Source of the DNA: Spirochaetales bacterium
GTDB taxonomy: Bacteria; Spirochaetota; Spirochaetia; DSM-27196; PWMO01
Direction of reading: 5' to 3'
Assembly: GCA_007130025.1 (NCBI GenBank)
Contig: SLTF01000014.1
Coordinates: 1-14,074 of the forward strand
DNA length: 14,074 nt
Shown here piece by piece: positions 7,470 through 14,074 of this stretch. The notes beneath the pieces were generated by a model that saw nothing but the letters and a program-made list of their open reading frames with translations, made no database searches and was not told where the DNA came from. The position numbers and the translations under genes were made by a program. Within the stretch, counting starts at the first letter, position 1. Each line of letters opens with the position of its first letter.

Positions 7470-7475
7470 ACTATA
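7470..7475 (-). promoter_or_regulatory. Possible internal -10 element for the methyltransferase gene
   Basis: TATAGT on the minus strand (5 of 6 to the -10 consensus) lies in the 38-base gap between the endonuclease stop and the methyltransferase ATG. No good -35 is seen 16-18 bases upstream. A separate methyltransferase promoter would make biological sense, but the evidence is one hexamer. Confidence 0.2.
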
Positions 7476-7481
7476 CATATG

Positions 7482-8402
7482 TTACCCTGAATCCTCCCGC
7501 TTGTGAAGATCATCATGACATACATTACAGTACGTGACGAGGTTCGTCGCTTCGTTCGAGCCTCCGTGTGCATGATGCACTACGTGGTGGAGTTCGAGAA
7601 ATCGAGGGTCCGAAGTGTTCCATCGCTCGTGCGTCCAACCACAGTTCCTGCACGCATATCCGTCCCGTTGGAGAACCTGCCTTCGGACACTATCCGCGAT
7701 ACGCCGATCGTGAGACGGCGCCTGGCGATCACGCTCCAGCACGTACACACCAACCGGTAGAGACGGATTTCCGGACATTTTCGTACTGATTGGCCAGCCC
7801 TGTTCCGTTCGCAACTCTCGAACGCGCCGAGCCCACTCGCTGCTTTGCGCGACGTAACTCAACTCTTCACCGCTCACCGGCTTCCCGACGTTTGCCCTGA
7901 GGTACTTCAGAATTTTGTCTTGGCCGCCCGCCGCGCCACGCCTGATTTCGTTCGCGACGTTCCAGCGGTACGCCGCGTCTCGGTCTTGATTTGTATCGGC
8001 AAGCAGGTAGTCGTTCACTCCGAGATCCGCGTCTCCTATGTCAAGATCGTCCAGGTCCCCAGCCTCGATCATTTGTGCAACCGTGACGCCGGTCACGATT
8101 CGCCAACCATGCTGTACCCGTAGCTCGCGTACTCGTCTCGCCCACTCACTGATACCGGCCACAATTGCGAGTTCTTTTTCGTGTAGTACACAGCGAGGAT
8201 ACAGAAGGAAGTACGCCAACAGGCGATCCCGAGCGGATAGCCGGAGCCCTTCGGAGATTAACGTCTTCCCCAGGTCGCGAACCGCATCGAACGCAGGTAC
8301 TAAGGCAACGACTTTCTCTCTGACGCTCACCGATTCCAGTGAAGTCTCAAACTCTCTAAGGAGATCACGAACCTGATTCAGGACCCGTTCGGTTTCCGTC
8401 AT
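7482..8402 (-). CDS. HNH endonuclease with duplicated DNA-binding-like module (probable cognate restriction enzyme)
   Basis: 306 residues. The C-terminus (about 238-302) is an HNH/ββα-metal nuclease: Cys251-x2-Cys254 and Cys292-x2-Cys295 as a zinc-binding scaffold, the LELHH (269-273) catalytic His pair, Asn287 in TNL, and His296/His300. Upstream are two copies of a roughly 47-residue helical module, at about 58-105 and 161-207. Both contain SEWARRVRELR followed by x-x-x-GW, resembling a winged-helix DNA reader; they are separated by an acidic linker (about 112-145). The gene sits just before a C5 methyltransferase and vsr on the same strand, which makes it the natural candidate for the restriction enzyme. 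No restriction homologue is recognised by name. The role is inferred from HNH fold plus neighbourhood; a non-restriction HNH nuclease is the alternative. Confidence 0.82.
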   Translation of the reverse strand: MTETERVLNQVRDLLREFETSLESVSVREKVVALVPAFDAVRDLGKTLISEGLRLSARDRLLAYFLLYPRCVLHEKELAIVAGISEWARRVRELRVQHGWRIVTGVTVAQMIEAGDLDDLDIGDADLGVNDYLLADTNQDRDAAYRWNVANEIRRGAAGGQDKILKYLRANVGKPVSGEELSYVAQSSEWARRVRELRTEQGWPISTKMSGNPSLPVGVYVLERDRQAPSHDRRIADSVRRQVLQRDGYACRNCGWTHERWNTSDPRFLELHHVVHHAHGGSNEATNLVTYCNVCHDDLHKREDSG

Positions 8403-8423
8403 TGCGCCTGAGTCAACTTATCA

Positions 8424-8444
8424 TGTTCAATCACCGATTGAACA
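8424..8444. repeat. Perfect 9-bp inverted repeat upstream of the HNH endonuclease gene
   Basis: TGTTCAATC (8424-8432), spacer ACC, GATTGAACA (8436-8444): nine of nine bases pair. It fills the 50-base gap between the MATE stop (8453) and the HNH ATG (8402), ending 21 bases before that ATG. No T-run follows on the minus strand, so it is a poor intrinsic terminator for the MATE gene. Its place suits an operator for the restriction cassette. Function inferred from position only. Confidence 0.6.
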
Positions 8445-8452
8445 CAGGCCGC

Positions 8453-9841
8453 CTAAAGCAACTCTCCGTTCGCGTTCGGTTGGCCTCCGGAAGCCACCAT
8501 CGCCTCCTGCCGCAGTTTCCGCAAGACTGCAACCGCAAAGAAGGCCGTGGTGATGATGGTGAAGAAGTCGGCAAAGGCCTGAGAGAAGAGCACGCCGTCG
8601 AGTCCGAAGAGGCGCGGGAGAACAATCACCGCAGGGATTAGGAAGATCCCCTGGCGCGCCATCGCAAGGATTGCTGCAGGGATTCCGCGGCCGAGCGCCT
8701 GAAACAGAATGTTGAAGAGCACCGCCGCGCCAAAGAAGGGAAACAGCGCGTGGAAGGCGCGGACGTTGCGCGTGGCGATCCGGATCACCTCCGGGTCGTT
8801 GGTGAAAATCCGCACCAGCCACGGCGCGCCAAGCTGGATCGCCACAAAGAACAGAACCGAGAAGATGGTTGCCCAGCGCAACCCGACCTTGATCACTTCA
8901 AAGAGACGGTCGTATCGGCGCGCGCCGTAATTGTAGCCGGCCATGGGCTGGAACCCCTGGGCAAATCCAAAGACCGGAAACATTCCCAGGAAGAGGATGC
9001 GAAACGAGAGCCCAACCGATGCAACGGCGACGTCTCCGTAGAGACCCGCCATGTTGTTCAGCAGCCCCACCGCGAAGCTGGTGAAAAACTGCCGCACGAA
9101 GGTCGGCATCCCGATCTTGAGAATCTCCCAATGAAGCCGAAACTGCAGGCTGAAGTAGCGTGGATGAATCCGAAGATAACTGCGACGTCGAAAGACGTAA
9201 TAGAGCAGGATTCCCTCGGCAACAATCTGCGACACTACGGTGGCGATCGCGGCACCCTGAATTCCCCAACCAAATACAAAGATGAAGATTGGGTCCAGGA
9301 TGACGTTGAGCGCCGCGCCGGTCATCATCGAGATCATCGAGAGGCGGGCGTTTCCCTCGGCCCGGACGATGTTATTGAGCGTCATCCGCGCGACGATGAT
9401 AGGGGCCCCGAGCACCAGCACCCGCGCGTAGTTCTCCGCGTAGGGCATGATGGTATCGGTCGCACCGAAGAGCCGCAGCAGCGGTCGCAGATAGATCAAG
9501 CCGATGACGCTGATGACGATGCCGGCACCAACGGCCGTGAAAAGGGAGGTGGTCGCGGTGCGATTTGCCTCTTCGCGGTTCCCCGCGCCGAGCGAGCGCG
9601 AAATGTAGGAGGCTCCACCGAGGCCGAACATCAGCCCCACCCCAACGATCACCTCGGTAAACGGGAAGACCACCGCAACCGCACCGATCGCCTCGGTTCC
9701 AATGCGCCCGATGAACGCGGCGTCGATCAGATTATAGAGGGCGTTGGAGAGCATGGCCACAATGGAGGGCAGGGCAAGCGCGGCGAGTACCGGCTTGACG
9801 GGCCCCTCCCCCAGGCGGCGGGTTCGCTCCTCGGGGGTCAC
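8453..9841 (-). CDS. MATE-family multidrug/cation exporter
   Basis: 462 residues, typical for MATE proteins, with about 12 hydrophobic segments in two related halves. Family hallmarks: ALPSIVAMLSNALYNLIDAAFIG at the first membrane segment (about 23-45), LNVILDPIFIFVFGWGIQGAA in the N-terminal half, and QGFQPMAGYNYGARRYDR opening the second half. Such inner-membrane antiporters expel drugs or metabolites using Na+ or H+ gradients; the substrate cannot be told. The start is GTG at 9841, overlapping the AspRS stop as GTGA (9838-9841). No Shine-Dalgarno precedes it, so translation probably depends on ribosomes finishing aspS. No functional link with tRNA charging is evident; it may simply ride on the operon. 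Last gene before the restriction cassette. Confidence 0.93.
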   Translation of the reverse strand: MTPEERTRRLGEGPVKPVLAALALPSIVAMLSNALYNLIDAAFIGRIGTEAIGAVAVVFPFTEVIVGVGLMFGLGGASYISRSLGAGNREEANRTATTSLFTAVGAGIVISVIGLIYLRPLLRLFGATDTIMPYAENYARVLVLGAPIIVARMTLNNIVRAEGNARLSMISMMTGAALNVILDPIFIFVFGWGIQGAAIATVVSQIVAEGILLYYVFRRRSYLRIHPRYFSLQFRLHWEILKIGMPTFVRQFFTSFAVGLLNNMAGLYGDVAVASVGLSFRILFLGMFPVFGFAQGFQPMAGYNYGARRYDRLFEVIKVGLRWATIFSVLFFVAIQLGAPWLVRIFTNDPEVIRIATRNVRAFHALFPFFGAAVLFNILFQALGRGIPAAILAMARQGIFLIPAVIVLPRLFGLDGVLFSQAFADFFTIITTAFFAVAVLRKLRQEAMVASGGQPNANGELL

Positions 9842-11109
9842 GGTCGGACGCGGCGGCGATCGCGCGGGAAGAGCGACGCCTCTTTCACGTTCTGGAGACC
9901 GAGAATCTTCTGCGTGAGGCGCTCGAGCCCGATCGCGAATCCACCGTGTGGCGGGGCTCCGTAGCGAAAGATCTGCAGGTAGTCCGCCATCCCTTCTTCG
10001 GTGAGACCAAATTTGGGCAGGGTCTCGAGGAGCATGGCGAGCTCGTGAATACGTTTCCCTCCCGTGGTGATCTCCAACCCGCGAAAGAGCAGGTCGAAGC
10101 TGCGCGTCTTGGTGTCGTCGGGATAGGTGTAGAAGGGACGCTTCTTGCGGGGAAACGCGGTCACAAATACCGCTTCCACACCGTGCTCCTCGCGCGCCCA
10201 GTCGCAGAGCGCGCGCTCCGCCTCGGGGTTGATCTCGAAGAGCCGGTGGCCCAGCCGCCTGGTGGCGATCTCTTTGGCGTCATCGTGACTGATGCGCGGC
10301 GTTGCCACGAGCTGTTCGCGGGTGGGCACGGTCGCGCCGTGCAACTCCAGCACGTCGGCGCAATCGGCCTGCACCCCGGCAAACACCGCGGCGAGAATCT
10401 CGATCTCTAGGTCCATGAGGTCGTGTTCGCTGTCAATGAAGGCCATCTCCACGTCGAGCGAGACGTATTCGTTAAGGTGGCGCGGGGTATCGTGCTTCTC
10501 CGCGCGGTAGGCGGTGCCAATCTCGAAGACCCGCTCCATTCCGGAGGCCACCATAGCCTGCTTGTAGAACTGCGGCGACTGGGCGAGGTAGACCTTGTCT
10601 TCAAAGTAGTCCACCGAAAAGAGCCCGGTCCCACCCTCGGTACCGGTACCAATGAGCTTGCTGGTCTTGATCTCGGTGAAGTCCTGACTGCGCAGGTAGT
10701 CGGCGAAGTGCTTGAGAATGGCCGACTGGACCGAAAAGATGCGCCGGATCTTGGGATTGCGCAGCGAAACCAACCGGTTGTCCAGGATGGCGTCGATGCT
10801 CACGCCATCGAGGTCCTGGTTGACCGCCAGCGGCAGATCGCTCTGGGCGGGCGCCAGAACCTCACTCTGAGTAACCCGCAATTCGAATCCGCCGGGCGCC
10901 TTCTCGTTACCGGCAACCGTACCGGTCACGGTGATCACCGTCTCCAGAGTGAAGGGAACCTTCTCCTCGTAGACCAGCTGCATGATGCCGGTACGATCGC
11001 GCAGCAGCACGAAGGAGATTGCGCCCAGTTCGCGAATTCGGTGGACCCAGCCGGAGGCGGTCACCGTGGCACCGTCGTGGGCGGCCAGATCGCGCGCAAG
11101 GACTCTCAT
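9838..11109 (-). CDS. aspS: Aspartyl-tRNA synthetase, archaeal type, probably non-discriminating (Asp-tRNA Asp/Asn)
   Basis: 423 residues; class IIb synthetase charging tRNA with aspartate. An OB-fold anticodon-binding domain (about 1-100) precedes the catalytic domain. Motif 2 is FEIGTAYRAEKHDTPRHLNE (195-214, with R202 and E204) and motif 3 GGFAIGLERL (389-398). The length near 420 and the ending LFPRDRRRVRP are archaeal/eukaryal style, without the bacterial GAD insert. His23 in GWVHRIRELG and Pro72 in KAPGGFEL sit where the discriminating Thermococcus kodakarensis enzyme has Trp26 and Lys85. His and Pro there are the known marks of non-discriminating enzymes that also charge tRNA(Asn). The ATG at 11109 is chosen because GGAGG lies 7 bases upstream and it overlaps the gatB stop as ATGA. 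A longer open frame to 11232 lies inside gatB and lacks family residues. The neighbouring gat genes supply the amidation step. Confidence 0.94.
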   Translation of the reverse strand: MRVLARDLAAHDGATVTASGWVHRIRELGAISFVLLRDRTGIMQLVYEEKVPFTLETVITVTGTVAGNEKAPGGFELRVTQSEVLAPAQSDLPLAVNQDLDGVSIDAILDNRLVSLRNPKIRRIFSVQSAILKHFADYLRSQDFTEIKTSKLIGTGTEGGTGLFSVDYFEDKVYLAQSPQFYKQAMVASGMERVFEIGTAYRAEKHDTPRHLNEYVSLDVEMAFIDSEHDLMDLEIEILAAVFAGVQADCADVLELHGATVPTREQLVATPRISHDDAKEIATRRLGHRLFEINPEAERALCDWAREEHGVEAVFVTAFPRKKRPFYTYPDDTKTRSFDLLFRGLEITTGGKRIHELAMLLETLPKFGLTEEGMADYLQIFRYGAPPHGGFAIGLERLTQKILGLQNVKEASLFPRDRRRVRP

Positions 11110-13523
11110 AGTTCTTCCTCCATTCGCTTCAGCACATCCTCGGTCGAATCGCTGAGCGCCAGGGTGGCAATGAGGCGCGTATACACGGTCTCCGTGGTGA
11201 GGGTCCCCATGGGAATCGCGCCCTCCTTCCACAACTCGTGGCCGGTGACGTACTCGGAGAAGTCAACGATTCCTTCCTGCTGCGAAGTGCAGAAGAAGGC
11301 AACGCCGCGCTCGGCGCCGTAGGTGAAGGCGTGTTTCAGGGAGAAGGGCGTCTCTCGCAGTGAAGCGGTTCCGGTGTCAAAGAGCTCGAGGATGAAGTAG
11401 CGCACCCCGGCGTTGATCAGCGCGATCAGCGCGTCGCCGCGCATACCGGGATAGACGCGGGCGATGAACACCGACCCGATCGCCCGCTCGAGGCGGTCGG
11501 CCAGTTCGACGCGGGTATGCTCCAGCGGTCCGGCTCCAATGGGGCGTCCGTGGTAGACCGGTGCACTCTGGTTCCAGTTACGAAACGGGGCGCCGGCGGT
11601 CGGGTCGATGCGCTCGAACTTCAGGTTGAGAGGCGAAAGATCCTGATCACCGTAGACAACATGAACGCCGGGCACGTTACTGGTTGCCCGCGTCACTGCC
11701 GCCTTGAGGTTACGAACCGCCTCGCTGTCGCCCTGGGCGCGCTCGGATACCGGCTCCCAGGGAACCGCCGCCGCGGTGAGCACGATGGGAATGGTAGCGT
11801 CGGCAAAAAACCAGTAGAGGAGGCTTGCGGTGTACGAGAGCGTGTCGGTTCCGTGCGCGATCACGATGCCCGAGGCGTTGCCTTCGCGCAGCCGCGTACT
11901 CACCGCGTCAATCAGGGCTGCCCAGTCGGTGGGCGTGATCTCTTCGCTCAGGAACTGCCCGAGCGTCACTTCTTCAAACCGAACCGAATCGGGCAGTTCC
12001 CCGGCGAGCACGTCGCGCAGATCGCGGAGATCACCCGGCACGATGAGCCCATCGGCCGCCCGACTGCCGGAAATCGCGCCGCCAAACGAGAGCACGTGCA
12101 CGATGTCCAGCGCGAGCTTCTGCTTGAGCATGGAGGTGACCAGCTGCGGCTCGGCGCGACCCGAGGTGCGCTTCATGATCTGCCCAACCAGAAACCCCAT
12201 GGGCCGGGCGTCGCCAGCGGCAATCTGCTCCACCGCCTTGGGATTGTCCGCGAGCACCGCGTCAACCACTGCGGTGAGCTGCGAGCTGTCGGTAATCTGC
12301 TCCCAACCCTTCTCCGCGATGATGATCTCGGGCTCTTTATTCTCCGCAAAGACCGCCTCAAGCGTCTGCTTTGCGAGTTTGCCGTGGATACGACCCTCGG
12401 CGAGCAGCATCAACAATGACGCAAAGCGCTCGGCGGTGAGCGGACTCTGCTGCAGCGCGATCCCCTCGCGGTTGAGGATCTTGCGGACGTCGGTAGAGAG
12501 CCAGGTGGCGGCGGCGGTTGGATCGGCACCCTGCTCCACCGTCTGCTCGAAGTAGTCCGCCAGCGGTTTCTCGTCGCAGAGGAAGTCTGCCTGGGTCTCG
12601 GAGAGCGCGTACTCACGCACAAACCGCTCCCGCCGCGCGGCGGGCAGCTCCACGAGATCCGCCTCGACGGCCGTTATGAACTCGGCTGTGGCGGTAAACG
12701 GTGGAAGATCAGGCTCGGGAAAGTAGCGGTAGTCGTTTGCGCTCTCTTTGACGCGCATCGACTCGGTGAGATCGCGGTTCTCATTCCAGAGGCGCGTCTC
12801 CTGGACTACCGTACCGCCGCGCTCGAGGATCTCTTCCTGGCGTCCGATCTCATGGTTGAGCGCTTTGCGAACGAATCGCGACGAGTTCAGGTTCTTGATT
12901 TCAACTTTGTTGCCCAGACCCTGACCGCGGAGGTTCACCGACACGTTGGCGTCGCAGCGCATCGAGCCCTCTTCCATATTGCCGTCGCAGACTCCGAGGT
13001 AGCGCACCATACGCCGGAACTGCTGCAGAAGGGTCTCGGCCTCTTCGCCAATCTCCATGTCCGGCTCGGTCACGATCTCCAGCAGCGGCGTGCCGGCGCG
13101 GTTGTAGTCCAGGAGCGACATGTCTCCCGCGTGGATCATCTTGCCGGCGTCTTCTTCCAGATGCACCTCGTGGATGCGAACCCGCTTCTTCTTGCGGTGA
13201 AACTCGACATCCAGGTAACCGTTGGTCCCCAGTGGGGCTGCATACTGACTGATCTGGTAGTTCTTGGGCAGGTCGGGGTAGAAGTAGTTTTTTCGCTCAA
13301 AGCCGGTTCGTTCGGTCAAGGTACAGTTGAGCGCCCGGGCGACCAGGTAGGCCATGTGCATGGCGCGCTCGTTCAGCGCCGGCAGTACCCCGGGGTATCC
13401 CATGCAGACCGGGCAGACGTTGGTATTGGGTTCATCCCCAAAGGCGGCGCGGCAGCCGCAGAACACCTTGGTGCTGGTGGCGAGTTGAATGTGGATTTCC
13501 AGTCCGATAAACGATTGATACAT
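11106..13523 (-). CDS. gatB: GatB fused to a type I L-asparaginase/GatD-like domain
   Basis: 805 residues in one unbroken frame. Residues 1 to about 471 are a complete GatB, which activates and amidates misacylated Asp-tRNA(Asn)/Glu-tRNA(Gln): zinc-like cysteines C22, C24, C37 and C40 (CGC...CPVC), HLEEDAGKMIH (121-131), DYNRAGTPLLEIVTEPD (139-155), EEGSMRCDANVSV (184-196), ESANDYRYFPEPDLPP (260-275) and the tRNA-binding tail ending at GFLVGQIMK...LVTSMLKQKL. With no linker, about 472-805 form an asparaginase-like domain of normal length: VHVLSFGGAISG (475-486), IVIAHGTDTLSYTA (553-566) and FIARVYPGMRGDAL (686-699). T559-D560 of the second catalytic motif are kept. The first-motif nucleophile Thr is Ala483, and the Lys position probably holds Arg638. 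GatB call very strong; the fused domain is probably inactive. The gene starts 3 bases after the gatA stop, with GGAG upstream. Confidence 0.95.
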   Translation of the reverse strand: MYQSFIGLEIHIQLATSTKVFCGCRAAFGDEPNTNVCPVCMGYPGVLPALNERAMHMAYLVARALNCTLTERTGFERKNYFYPDLPKNYQISQYAAPLGTNGYLDVEFHRKKKRVRIHEVHLEEDAGKMIHAGDMSLLDYNRAGTPLLEIVTEPDMEIGEEAETLLQQFRRMVRYLGVCDGNMEEGSMRCDANVSVNLRGQGLGNKVEIKNLNSSRFVRKALNHEIGRQEEILERGGTVVQETRLWNENRDLTESMRVKESANDYRYFPEPDLPPFTATAEFITAVEADLVELPAARRERFVREYALSETQADFLCDEKPLADYFEQTVEQGADPTAAATWLSTDVRKILNREGIALQQSPLTAERFASLLMLLAEGRIHGKLAKQTLEAVFAENKEPEIIIAEKGWEQITDSSQLTAVVDAVLADNPKAVEQIAAGDARPMGFLVGQIMKRTSGRAEPQLVTSMLKQKLALDIVHVLSFGGAISGSRAADGLIVPGDLRDLRDVLAGELPDSVRFEEVTLGQFLSEEITPTDWAALIDAVSTRLREGNASGIVIAHGTDTLSYTASLLYWFFADATIPIVLTAAAVPWEPVSERAQGDSEAVRNLKAAVTRATSNVPGVHVVYGDQDLSPLNLKFERIDPTAGAPFRNWNQSAPVYHGRPIGAGPLEHTRVELADRLERAIGSVFIARVYPGMRGDALIALINAGVRYFILELFDTGTASLRETPFSLKHAFTYGAERGVAFFCTSQQEGIVDFSEYVTGHELWKEGAIPMGTLTTETVYTRLIATLALSDSTEDVLKRMEEEL
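11117..11121 (-). promoter_or_regulatory. Ribosome binding site fixing the aspS start
   Basis: GGAGG on the minus strand, 7 bases before the ATG at 11109, embedded in the last codons of the gatB fusion. It supports the 423-residue AspRS over the longer upstream reading. Confidence 0.8.
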
Positions 13524-13526
13524 CGG

Positions 13527-14074
13527 CTACTCCGAGGCCTTGCGCCACAGCGGCGGATAGTCAGGCGGTGTGGCAAGCGGAAGCTTCGACGCAAGCGTAC
13601 GGGCCACGGCGAAAAGGCGGTGCTCGTGAAACGCGGGGGCCAGTGCCTGAACTCCCACCGGCAGTCCCGCCTCAACCCCGGCGGGCAGGGCGAGCGCCGG
13701 TACTCCGGCGAGGTTTGCCGTAGTAGTGAACCGGTCGGCCACCTTCTGCTGAAAGGGCGTAAGCCCCGCGTCTCCGTGCGGAAAGGCCGCCGTGGGGAAA
13801 ACCGGCATCAGCAGCACGTCGACGTCGGCAAAGAGGCGGTCGAAATCGTTGCGGATGGCGGTTCGCACCTTCTGGGCGCGCAGGTAGTACTGGTCCTGGA
13901 AGCCCGACCGGAGCACGTAGGTGCCCAGAAGAATCCGTAGCTTCACCTCCGGGCCAAAGCCCTGGTCCCGCGCGGTGCGTACGAGCTCCTCAGGATTCTC
14001 GGCGTAGTCGGGCCGCAGACCGTAGCGGATTCCGGTATACCGGGCCAGGTTGGCGCTTGCCTCAGCGGCGGCGA
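13527..14074 (-). CDS. gatA: GatA, amidase subunit of the tRNA-dependent amidotransferase (C-terminal part, cut by window edge)
   Basis: The frame is open from the window edge to the TAG at 13529-13527, about 182 codons. It matches the end of GatA: ASANLARYTGIRYG near the edge (the conserved S-N-L-A-R-Y-D/T-G-x-R-Y-G segment lining the amidase pocket), GFGPEVKLRILLGTYVL, YYLRAQKVRTAI, VLLMPVFPTAAF, then TTTANLAGVPALALPAG. The Ser-cisSer-Lys catalytic triad lies in the missing N-terminal part. GatA releases ammonia from glutamine for use by GatB. It ends 3 bases before gatB, so the two are translated in step. GatC is not in the window and would be expected upstream or elsewhere. An ATG or GTG near 13946 is internal, not the real start. 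Confidence 0.95.
   Translation of the reverse strand, partial: AAAEASANLARYTGIRYGLRPDYAENPEELVRTARDQGFGPEVKLRILLGTYVLRSGFQDQYYLRAQKVRTAIRNDFDRLFADVDVLLMPVFPTAAFPHGDAGLTPFQQKVADRFTTTANLAGVPALALPAGVEAGLPVGVQALAPAFHEHRLFAVARTLASKLPLATPPDYPPLWRKASE

Noticed and set aside
8424..8444. Inverted repeat as a Rho-independent terminator of the MATE gene
   Set aside because: Only AT-rich 9-bp stem and no T-run after it on the minus strand.
8750..9964. 404-codon plus-strand open frame opposite the MATE gene
   Set aside because: Charged, Gly/Arg/His-rich translation with no recognisable domain; the opposite strand encodes a well-matched membrane protein.
11110..11232. Longer AspRS start adding 41 residues
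   Set aside because: The extra residues lie inside the gatB fusion, match no AspRS, and the ATG at 11109 has a strong ribosome site.
12852..13940. 362-codon plus-strand open frame opposite gatB/gatA
   Set aside because: Shadow frame; both opposite genes are conserved and it crosses their boundary.

Overview
This is a gene-dense bacterial window of moderately high GC. Nine genes lie on the minus strand (two cut by the window edges) and one on the plus strand. The order, four-base GTGA/ATGA junctions and near-zero spacing point to two compact minus-strand operons with a plus-strand gene and a restriction-modification cassette between them. The species cannot be fixed from the sequence. An archaeal-type AspRS beside gat genes excludes a typical enterobacterium. 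A Spirochaetales-like bacterium is only a guess.

Right part (14074 down to 8453): gatA (3' part only) -> an 805-residue GatB fused directly to a type I L-asparaginase/GatD-like domain -> archaeal-type aspartyl-tRNA synthetase -> MATE exporter. The AspRS carries His and Pro at the two positions that mark non-discriminating enzymes. It should therefore make Asp-tRNA(Asn), which GatCAB amidates, so this is the indirect route to Asn-tRNA. The fused asparaginase domain resembles an archaeal GatD joined to its GatE/GatB partner, but its nucleophilic Thr is Ala. It is probably a non-catalytic appendage in a cell that also has GatA. This fusion is the most unusual object in the window.

Middle (8402 down to 5832): a cassette of an HNH endonuclease with two copies of a DNA-reading-like module, a C5-cytosine methyltransferase, and a Vsr mismatch endonuclease. 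Its AT content is visibly higher in parts than that of its neighbours. The methyltransferase and vsr overlap in different frames by 83 bases. The vsr 3' end runs about 104 bases antisense into the next gene. A perfect 9-bp inverted repeat lies just ahead of the endonuclease gene.

Plus-strand gene (4964-5935): a NadR-like protein with an intact nucleotidyltransferase domain and a second domain that has lost the P-loop of ribosylnicotinamide kinase. Its promoter (TTGACA, 17 bp, TATCTA) would start the mRNA at or next to the ATG, so it may be leaderless.

Left part (4851 down to 1): ROK-family glucokinase -> Ppx/GppA phosphatase with HD domain -> polyphosphate kinase Ppk1 -> the first 22 codons of a probable class IV aminotransferase. 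The first three genes join sugar phosphorylation to polyphosphate synthesis and breakdown in one tightly coupled transcription unit.

No tRNA, rRNA, CRISPR array or insertion sequence was seen. The longest gene-free stretch is the 112-base divergent promoter region at 4852-4963.
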